The translations under genes and the position numbers were made by a program. Shown one piece after another: positions 57,690-64,000 of a DNA stretch of 64,000 nt. The DNA comes from Amycolatopsis sp. GM8 (GTDB lineage Bacteria > Actinomycetota > Actinomycetes > Mycobacteriales > Pseudonocardiaceae), in contig NZ_JAJKFK010000007.1 in assembly GCF_021653975.1 (NCBI RefSeq), forward strand, positions 186,001-250,000, in the 5' to 3' direction. Under the pieces are notes generated by a model. It was not told the origin of the DNA. It did not search any database and saw nothing but the letters and a program-made list of their open reading frames with translations. The first letter of the stretch is position 1; the number at the start of each line of letters is the position of its first letter.

Positions 57690-58589
57690 GTGGGGATCGG
57701 AAACGTCGGGCTCGTGGTGCATCCGAGCAAGCCGGTGCAGGCGTCGGTGCGGACGATCGCCGACTACGCCAAGGGACACGGGCTGCGGATGGTCGTGCGC
57801 GAGTCGCAGGCCGCGCGCGTGCCCGACGTCGAAGCGGTGTCCGACGAGGAGTTCACCGCGCAGGTCGACGGCGTGATCAGCCTCGGCGGCGACGGCACGA
57901 TGCTCGGCGCGATGCGGCTCGTCGTCGCGCGGCCGGTGCCGGTGCTCGGCATCAACCACGGCAATCTCGGTTTCCTCGTCGAGGTCCAGCCGTCCCACCT
58001 CGAGGACGCGCTCGACCAGCTGCTGCGCGAGGATTTCACCATCGAGCCGCACAGCTGCCTCGTCACCGCGGAGCCGGGCAACGCGGCGTTCAACGACATC
58101 GTGCTGTCCCGCCTCGGCCGCGGCGCGGTGTCGGTGGACCTGACCGTCAACGGCCAGCAGTTCGGGTATTACAAGTGCGACGCGCTGGTGGTCGCGACGC
58201 CGACCGGTTCGACGGCCTACAACTACGCGGCCGGCGGCCCCGTCATCTCCCCGTCCGCGCCCGCGATGGTGGTCACCCCGGTCGCGCCGATGGCCGGTGT
58301 CTCCCGGCCCGTCGTGCTGGGGCCGAACGACGAGGTCCGGCTGCACGTCGCCGAGGACAGCGCGGCCGTCGGGCTCGAGCTGGACGGCACCGAGGCGGGC
58401 CGGCTCGCTCCCGACGGGGTGCTCACGGCGTATCTGCGGCCGGACGCGGGCAAGGTCGTCCGCCTTTCCGCCGGCAAGCATGCCAGCCGGAGCAGGGTCA
58501 AGTTGAGCCTGCTCGATCTGCCGCTGCGCCCTGACCAGCTACTCGAGCTGATTCCGGAGCAGTTGCGCCAGCGCGCACCATTTGAGTGA
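57690..58589 (+). CDS. nadK: NAD kinase
   Basis: NAD kinase makes NADP from NAD using ATP or polyphosphate. The 299-residue protein has the GGDGTML motif (ISLGGDGTMLGAMRL), INHGNLGFLVE, the FNDIVLSR segment matching the NE/D motif, and VVATPTGSTAYNYAAGGPVI, the conserved second motif. The length is typical for actinobacterial NadK. GTG 57690 lies 9 bp after the acyltransferase stop, so it may be read from the same message. Confidence 0.92.
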   Translation: MGIGNVGLVVHPSKPVQASVRTIADYAKGHGLRMVVRESQAARVPDVEAVSDEEFTAQVDGVISLGGDGTMLGAMRLVVARPVPVLGINHGNLGFLVEVQPSHLEDALDQLLREDFTIEPHSCLVTAEPGNAAFNDIVLSRLGRGAVSVDLTVNGQQFGYYKCDALVVATPTGSTAYNYAAGGPVISPSAPAMVVTPVAPMAGVSRPVVLGPNDEVRLHVAEDSAAVGLELDGTEAGRLAPDGVLTAYLRPDAGKVVRLSAGKHASRSRVKLSLLDLPLRPDQLLELIPEQLRQRAPFE

Positions 58590-58632
58590 CTGCCATGGCG
58601 CCGGACAGGAGTTCTCTTTACTGTCAGCGGGC

Positions 58633-59232
58633 ATGGTGGCACATCAGCCTTATCAACCGTTCGGACTCAGGACCACCGACGGCATCGGTGAAACCGTGCG
58701 CAGGGTCACCGGCCGGTGGTGGCTGGTCACCCTGTTCGGGGTCGCGACCGCGGTGCTCGGCATCCTGCTGCTCGTCAACCTCGCGACAGCGGTCGGCGTG
58801 CTGGCCGTGCTGGTCGCGATCGCGCTGATCGTGGACGGCGTCAACGAGCTGGTCACCGCCGACCGGCAGCGCACCCGCTGGGCCGCGTACGTGCTCGGCG
58901 TCGTGTGGATCGCGGTCGGTGTGATCGCACTGGTCTGGCCGGGAATCACGCTGCTGGCGCTGGCCGCGCTCGTCGGCATCGGCCTGATCGTCGGCGGGTT
59001 CATGCAGGTCGCGATGTCCGTGTCGATGCGCGGCGACCTGCCGATGTGGGGGCTGTACCTCGCGCTCGGCATCATCACCGTGATCATCGGCGTGCTCGCG
59101 CTCGCCTGGCCCGGCATCACGATCCTGACGCTGGCCATCTGGCTCGGCATCAACCTGGTGTTCCGCGGGTTCGGCGCGATCTGGTTCAGCCTGATGCTCC
59201 GGCAGGTCGGGAAGGCCGCCACCACCACCTGA
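58633..59232 (+). CDS. HdeD-family (DUF308) membrane protein
   Basis: The 199-residue protein has six hydrophobic helices in three repeated pairs. The repeated WPGIT segments (VIALVWPGITLLALAALVGI and VLALAWPGITILTLAIWLGI) are typical of HdeD/DUF308 proteins, which in enterobacteria are linked to acid resistance. The role in actinobacteria is unknown. ATG 58633 has no strong ribosome site. It converges on the GH13 gene with a 6-bp gap. Confidence 0.82.
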   Translation: MVAHQPYQPFGLRTTDGIGETVRRVTGRWWLVTLFGVATAVLGILLLVNLATAVGVLAVLVAIALIVDGVNELVTADRQRTRWAAYVLGVVWIAVGVIALVWPGITLLALAALVGIGLIVGGFMQVAMSVSMRGDLPMWGLYLALGIITVIIGVLALAWPGITILTLAIWLGINLVFRGFGAIWFSLMLRQVGKAATTT

Positions 59233-59238
59233 CGGTTT

Positions 59239-60498
59239 TCACCGTGGTGTCCTGGCCAGCACCACCCAGCTGTGCCCGGGCACCGGGCTGCCCGGCAGCT
59301 CCTGCGACGACGGCGTGCCGATCACCGAGAAACCGTTGAAGTCCAACGAAAAGCGGTACGGCTCGTCGCCGGTGTTCAGCAGCGTCAGCACCTCGCCCTC
59401 CGGCGCCCGCGCGCGCAGCGCGATCGCCCGGTTCGTCAGGTGCTCGACCGAGGTCTGCGCCCGCACGAGCCACGGATGCCGCCGCCGCATCCCCATCAGC
59501 CGCTGGTGCAGCCGGTAGGTCGGCCAGCCGTGCGGCGCCAGCTCCGCGGGATCGCGCGGGAACGCCGGGCGGATGGCGTCGTCCCCGCCTTCGCGTTCCT
59601 CCTTCAGGCCGCGGAACGCCTGCTCGTCGCCGTAGTAGATGCTCGGGATGCCGCGGAGGGTCGCGAGCAGCGCCAGCGCGTGCCCGAAGTGCCGCTCGTC
59701 GGTCAGCCGCGTCGCCAGCCGCGTCACGTCGTGGTTGCCGATGAACGTCTGCGGCACAAAGGTTTCCAGCAACCCGGCGTGCCGTTTCAGCGCCCACGCC
59801 AGCTCGAAGAAGTTGCCGTCGTTGAGCGAGCTCCAGATCGCCTTCCACAGCTCGTACTGGGTGACCGAATCCAGCCCGCCGCGTTCCGCGTAGGCGGCGT
59901 AGTCGCCGTGCAGGATCTCGCCGAGGAACCAGGACTCCGGATGCCGCTGCCGCACCGCGGGCAGCACCTTCCGCCAGAACTCGGGCGGCACGGCGTACGC
60001 CGCGTCCAGCCGCCAGCCGGCGACGCCCCGGTCGAGCCAGTGGTTCAGCACGCCGGTCACGTATTCGGCGACCGCGGGATGGCCGTGGTCGAGCGCGACC
60101 AGATGCTGGTGCCCTTCGAACACCTCGAAACCGCCGTCCGGTCCGCGCCGCAACCACTCGCGGTGCACGAACTTCCGGCTGACGTGGTTGAAAACCCCGT
60201 CGAGCACGATCCGCAGCCCCCGCTCGTGCGCCGCCGAGAGCAGCCGGTCGAAATCCTCGTCCTCGCCCAGCCGCGGGTCGATGCGGTAGTGGTCGATCGT
60301 GTCGTAACCGTGGGTCTCGGCGAGGAACACCGGACCGAGCAGCAGCGCGGAACAGCCGAGTTCCACCGCATAGTCCAGCCAATCGACCAGCCGGCGTAAC
60401 CGGTGGTCACCGGGCGCGTCCGAAAGCGCCCGTGGCGCACCGGTGAAGCCCAATGGGTAGACCTGCCAGAAGATCGCGTGCTCGGCCCAGCGGACCAT
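59239..60498 (-). CDS. GH13 alpha-amylase-family glycosidase
   Basis: The 419-residue enzyme has all four GH13 regions: DGVFNHVSRKF (I), GWRLDAAYA (II, nucleophile Asp), FLGEILHGDY (III, acid/base Glu) and FIGNHDVTRL (IV). It starts WAEHAIFWQVYPLGFTGAP, and the C-terminal beta domain is present. There is no signal peptide, so it acts on intracellular alpha-glucan or maltooligosaccharides, in line with malQ and glgX next door. AAGGAG precedes the ATG. It is divergent from malQ by 62 bp. Confidence 0.9.
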   Translation of the reverse strand: MVRWAEHAIFWQVYPLGFTGAPRALSDAPGDHRLRRLVDWLDYAVELGCSALLLGPVFLAETHGYDTIDHYRIDPRLGEDEDFDRLLSAAHERGLRIVLDGVFNHVSRKFVHREWLRRGPDGGFEVFEGHQHLVALDHGHPAVAEYVTGVLNHWLDRGVAGWRLDAAYAVPPEFWRKVLPAVRQRHPESWFLGEILHGDYAAYAERGGLDSVTQYELWKAIWSSLNDGNFFELAWALKRHAGLLETFVPQTFIGNHDVTRLATRLTDERHFGHALALLATLRGIPSIYYGDEQAFRGLKEEREGGDDAIRPAFPRDPAELAPHGWPTYRLHQRLMGMRRRHPWLVRAQTSVEHLTNRAIALRARAPEGEVLTLLNTGDEPYRFSLDFNGFSVIGTPSSQELPGSPVPGHSWVVLARTPR

Positions 60499-60560
60499 CC
60501 GTGCTCCTTGTCTCATGCCCAGCGGTAGCGCGGCCCGGGCGGGACCGCGATGCTTTACGG

Positions 60561-62495
60561 GTGCATCAGGACCTCGTCGACCTCACCGCCCTCGCCGACG
60601 CCTACGGAGTCGCCACCCGGTACGAAAACGCCGAACAGCGCGAGGTCGTCGTCGACGCCGATGTCGTGGTCGCCGTGCTCGCTCAGTTCGGGGTGGACGC
60701 CTCGACGCCCGAGGCGATCCGGCGCGAACTCGACGCCGTCCGTGAGACCCGCGAACGTACTCTCCTGCCCCCGACCCTGGTGCTCCGGGAGGGCACCGGG
60801 TACGAAACCGGCGAGGCGGTGGTGCACCTGGAAGACGGTACGCAGCGCGAGATCGAACGGTTCATTCCGAATGATCTGCCGCTGGGCTGGCACCGGGTGG
60901 TGACCGCGGATCAAGACGTCACGCTTGCCGTCGTGCCGGCGCGGTTGCCCGAGGTGCCGCCGGCGTGGGGCTGGATGGTGCAGCTGTACGCGCTGCGTTC
61001 GGCCGAGTCGTGGGGTGCCGGGGATTACGGGGACCTCGCGGTGATGGCGCGGCGGTCCGCCCACGAGTTGGGTGCCGGGGTGCTGCTGGTGAACCCGGTG
61101 CAGGCGATCAGCCCGACGCATCCGGTCGAGCGCTCGCCGTACTCCCCGTCGAGCCGCCGGTTCGCGAACCCGCTCTACCTGCGGGTCACGGCGACGAAAG
61201 CGTTTGCCGAAGCCGACGAGGCGACGCGTGACCGCATCCGCGCGCTCAAACCCGACTCCCCCGGCCTGATCGACTACGACGCGGTGTGGACCGCGAAACT
61301 GGCCGCGCTGGAACTGTTGTGGCCGCGGGAAATCCCGGATCTCGACCCGGCACTCGAAGGTTTCGCCACGTTCAGCGCGCTCGCCGAGCAGCACGGGTCG
61401 GACTGGCGTGACTGGCCCGAACCCCTGCGCGACCCGGAAAGCCCCGAGGTCGCGAAGGCGGGCAAGGAGCTGGCGGACCGCATCGCGTTCCACGGCTGGT
61501 TGCAGCACCTGTGCCGCGAACAGCTCGACGCCGCCCGGAAAGCGGCCGGCGACATGCCGGTCGGCATCGTGCACGACCTGCCGGTCGGCGTGCACCCCGG
61601 CGGCGCCGACACCTGGGCGCTCGGCGACACGTTCGCGCCCCGGGTCCGGGTCGGCGCTCCGCCGGACGCGTTCAGCCAGCAGGGTCAGGATTGGAACCTG
61701 CCGCCGTGGCGGCCCGACCGGCTCGCCGAACTGGGCTACGCGCCGTTCCGGGACGTGCTGCGCGGCGTGCTGCAGTACGCCGACGGCGTCCGGATCGACC
61801 ACGTCGCGGGCTTGTGGCGGCTCTGGTGGATCCCACCGGGTGAACCGCCGTCGCGCGGCACCTACGTGCACTACGACGCCGAAGCCATGATGGGCGTGCT
61901 GGCGCTGGAAGCGCACCGGGCCGGCGCGGTCGTGGTCGGCGAGGACCTGGGCACGGTCGAACCCGAGGTCACCGAGACCTTGCACGAGCGCGGCGTGCTC
62001 AGCTCGGCGGTGCTGTGGTTCCAGCGCGACTACGACACCCCGGGGCACCCGTTCGTGCCGCCGGCCGCCTGGGATCCTGAGTCCATGGCGAGCATCACCA
62101 CGCACGACCTGCCGACGGTGGCGGGCTGGCTCGACGGTGAGCACGTCCGGGTCCGCGCCGAGCTGGGCCTGCTCGACGGACCGCCGGAACGCGAATACGC
62201 CTCGGCAAGGGCCGAACGCGAGGCACTCACCGATTTCCTTGACCAGCAAGGAATTCCCCACGACGACATGGTGTCCGCACTGCACACGCTGCTCGCCTCC
62301 GCCGCGTCCCGTCTGCTGCTCACCGCGCCCGCGGACGTCGTCGGCGAGCGCCGCCAGCCGAACCTGCCGGGGACGGTCGGCGAGTACCCGAACTGGCGGA
62401 TACCCTTGCCCGTCACCGTCGACGAGTTCTTCACCGATGAGCGCGTCCGCCGCCTGATCACGACCCTGCGGGCGGCTCGCCCACTGCACGACTGA
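60561..62495 (+). CDS. malQ: 4-alpha-glucanotransferase (amylomaltase)
   Basis: MalQ transfers alpha-1,4-glucan segments between maltooligosaccharides. The 644-residue GH77 protein has an actinobacterial N-terminal domain ([20 protein letters not shown] onward, residues 1-150) before the catalytic barrel. [48 protein letters not shown] (nucleophile Asp), [13 protein letters not shown] (Glu) and [13 protein letters not shown] complete the active site. GTG 60561 gives the usual family start; no ribosome site is obvious. glgX follows 11 bp later. Confidence 0.92.
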   Translation: MHQDLVDLTALADAYGVATRYENAEQREVVVDADVVVAVLAQFGVDASTPEAIRRELDAVRETRERTLLPPTLVLREGTGYETGEAVVHLEDGTQREIERFIPNDLPLGWHRVVTADQDVTLAVVPARLPEVPPAWGWMVQLYALRSAESWGAGDYGDLAVMARRSAHELGAGVLLVNPVQAISPTHPVERSPYSPSSRRFANPLYLRVTATKAFAEADEATRDRIRALKPDSPGLIDYDAVWTAKLAALELLWPREIPDLDPALEGFATFSALAEQHGSDWRDWPEPLRDPESPEVAKAGKELADRIAFHGWLQHLCREQLDAARKAAGDMPVGIVHDLPVGVHPGGADTWALGDTFAPRVRVGAPPDAFSQQGQDWNLPPWRPDRLAELGYAPFRDVLRGVLQYADGVRIDHVAGLWRLWWIPPGEPPSRGTYVHYDAEAMMGVLALEAHRAGAVVVGEDLGTVEPEVTETLHERGVLSSAVLWFQRDYDTPGHPFVPPAAWDPESMASITTHDLPTVAGWLDGEHVRVRAELGLLDGPPEREYASARAEREALTDFLDQQGIPHDDMVSALHTLLASAASRLLLTAPADVVGERRQPNLPGTVGEYPNWRIPLPVTVDEFFTDERVRRLITTLRAARPLHD

Positions 62496-62506
62496 GGAGA
62501 AGCACG

Positions 62507-64000
62507 TTGCCTCCCTGGCCCGGAACGCCCTATCCGCTCGGCGCCACCTACGACGGTGTCGGGACCAACTTCTCGCTGTTCTCCGAGTGCGCGGACCGCG
62601 TGGAGCTCTGCCTGATCGACGAGGAAGGCAAGGAGGAGCGCGTCGTCCTGCCCGAGGTCGACGGGTTCGTGCACCACGGGTACCTCCCCGGCGTCGGCGC
62701 CGGGCAACGCTACGGCTACCGCGTGTACGGGCCGTACGAACCCGAAAAAGGGCACCGCTGCAACCCGAACAAGCTGCTGATCGACCCGTACGCCAAGGCG
62801 ATCGCGGGCAACGTCGACTGGGACGAGTCGCTGTTCAGCTACCACTTCACCGCTCCCGATGAGCGCAACGACCTGGATTCGGCCGGGCACGTCCCGCATT
62901 CGCTGGTGGTCAGCCCGTTCTTCGACTGGGCCGACGACCGGCCGCCGCGCACGCCGTACAACGAATCGGTCATCTACGAGGCCCACGTGCGCGGCCTGAC
63001 GATGAACCATCCCGCGGTGCCGCCGCGGCTTCGCGGCACATACGCGGGGCTGGCGCATCCGGCCGTGCTGGAGCATCTCAAGCAGCTCGGGGTGACCGCG
63101 ATCGAGCTGATGCCGGTGCACCAGTCGATCACCGACCACGGACTGGCCGAGAAGGGCCTGCGCAACTACTGGGGCTACAACACGATCGGGTTCTTCGCGC
63201 CGCACGTCGGCTACGCGGCGATGTCCGAACAGGCCGGGCAGGTGCAGGAGTTCAAGGGCATGGTCCGCGCCCTGCACGAGGCCGATATCGAGGTCATCCT
63301 CGACGTCGTCTACAACCACACCGCCGAGGGCAACCACCTCGGCCCGACGCTGTCCATGCGCGGTATCGACAACGACGCCTACTACCGGCTGGTCGACGAC
63401 GATGCGCGGTACTACATGGACTACACGGGCACCGGGAACTCGCTCAACGTGCGCAACCCGCACACGCTGCAGCTGATCATGGACTCGCTGCGGTACTGGG
63501 TCACCGAGATGCACGTCGACGGTTTCCGCTTCGACCTCGCCGCGACTCTGGCCCGCGAGTTCTACGACGTGGACAAGCTGTCCACGTTCTTCGATCTGGT
63601 GCAGCAGGACCCGACGGTGAGCCGGGTCAAGCTGATCGCCGAGCCGTGGGACGTCGGCCCCGGCGGCTACCAGGTCGGCAACTTCCCTCCACTGTGGACA
63701 GAGTGGAACGGGAAGTTCCGTGACACGGTAAGGGACTTCTGGCGCGGCGAGTCCGCGACGCTGGGCGAGTTCGCGTCCCGGATCGCCGGTTCGTCTGACC
63801 TGTACCAGGACGACGGCCGGCGCCCGTTCGCGTCGATCAACTTCGTCACCGCGCACGACGGGTTCACGCTGCAGGACCTGGTGTCCTACAACGGAAAGCA
63901 CAACGAGGCCAACGGCGAGGACGGCCGCGACGGCGCCGACGACAACCGCTCGTGGAACTGCGGGGTCGAGGGCCCGGCCGACGATCCCGAGGTGCTGGCG
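62507..64000 (+). CDS. glgX: Glycogen debranching enzyme GlgX (partial, runs off right edge)
   Basis: The visible 498 codons encode the N-terminal CBM48 domain ([20 protein letters not shown], then FSLFSE) and most of the GH13 barrel: [35 protein letters not shown] (I), [14 protein letters not shown] (II, nucleophile Asp), [17 protein letters not shown] (III, Glu) and [10 protein letters not shown] (IV). GlgX cleaves alpha-1,6 branches of phosphorylase-limit glycogen. The TTG start at 62507 follows GAGGAG by 7 nt. It continues beyond the window. It is probably co-transcribed with malQ. Confidence 0.93.
   Translation, partial: MPPWPGTPYPLGATYDGVGTNFSLFSECADRVELCLIDEEGKEERVVLPEVDGFVHHGYLPGVGAGQRYGYRVYGPYEPEKGHRCNPNKLLIDPYAKAIAGNVDWDESLFSYHFTAPDERNDLDSAGHVPHSLVVSPFFDWADDRPPRTPYNESVIYEAHVRGLTMNHPAVPPRLRGTYAGLAHPAVLEHLKQLGVTAIELMPVHQSITDHGLAEKGLRNYWGYNTIGFFAPHVGYAAMSEQAGQVQEFKGMVRALHEADIEVILDVVYNHTAEGNHLGPTLSMRGIDNDAYYRLVDDDARYYMDYTGTGNSLNVRNPHTLQLIMDSLRYWVTEMHVDGFRFDLAATLAREFYDVDKLSTFFDLVQQDPTVSRVKLIAEPWDVGPGGYQVGNFPPLWTEWNGKFRDTVRDFWRGESATLGEFASRIAGSSDLYQDDGRRPFASINFVTAHDGFTLQDLVSYNGKHNEANGEDGRDGADDNRSWNCGVEGPADDPEVLA

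Noticed and set aside
62030..63901. A 623-codon minus-strand open frame opposite malQ and glgX
   Set aside because: It lies across two clear GH77/GH13 genes whose catalytic motifs are intact. The antisense translation has no domain and is a coding shadow.

Overview
The window is a very GC-rich actinobacterial chromosome segment. Codons end almost always in G or C, GTG and TTG starts are common, and genes are packed with 1-8 bp overlaps (ATGA, GTGA, TGATG). A secreted AroQ-gamma chorismate mutase, many TetR/MarR regulators, an S-adenosyl methyltransferase of the streptomycete DUF574 type and a GlgX/MalQ glycogen block suggest a Pseudonocardiaceae-like actinomycete such as Amycolatopsis. The genus is an inference. 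I saw no tRNA, rRNA, CRISPR array, transposase or phage gene.

Layout. (1) 1-8447: a peptide and D-amino-acid block. A leftward operon runs tetR1 - M19 dipeptidase-like - serine beta-lactamase-like - CocE-like protein - a gene cut by the left edge. Divergent from it are the D-aminopeptidase dppA and a PucR-type regulator, followed by a convergent FAD amine/amino-acid oxidase. (2) 8622-19558: small regulator-plus-enzyme modules: SDR and chorismate mutase; VOC and aldo/keto reductase with TetR; epoxide hydrolase, MarR and SDR; P450 and ketopantoate-reductase-like protein with TetR; a broken GNAT gene; an EthR-like TetR with an SDR. (3) 19721-25037: a CoA-transferase - enoyl-CoA hydratase - MHS transporter - LysR operon and a convergent acyl-CoA-dehydrogenase-like gene. 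(4) 25137-28385: an AraC regulator and a stand-alone trpBA pair. (5) 28389-33570: alpha/beta hydrolases and a metallo-beta-lactamase-fold protein with TetR and MarR regulators. (6) 33589-45990: a glycan block of two similar modules, each a cytoplasmic glycosidase with an MFS importer and regulators: GH89-like with ROK and TetR2, and GH38 with TetR. A separate TetR/SDR pair lies between them. (7) 46085-53466: hydrolases, methyltransferase-like proteins, and a membrane pair whose larger member carries a PstS-like domain on three membrane helices. (8) 53467-54093: a gene-free stretch with two large inverted repeats. (9) 54094-64000: an F420-type oxidoreductase, a three-gene membrane acyltransferase operon, NAD kinase, an HdeD-like protein, and alpha-glucan metabolism (GH13, malQ, glgX).

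How the parts connect. The two TetR paralogues TetR1 (4124-4765) and TetR2 (38576-39217) have equal length and near-identical DNA-binding domains. Each has the same palindrome-plus-tail sequence over its own promoter, and a related site precedes the pucR-like gene, so distant loci may form one regulon. Around the ROK gene, a 38-bp sequence that spans a TetR stop codon and the MFS start occurs on both sides. This suggests that ROK was inserted into an older tetR2 - MFS - GH89 operon and gave it a new divergent promoter. The GH38 module has two copies of one 22-bp operator, in front of its glycosidase and in front of its transporter. Most other modules carry their own clean inverted repeat in the control region, listed one by one below.
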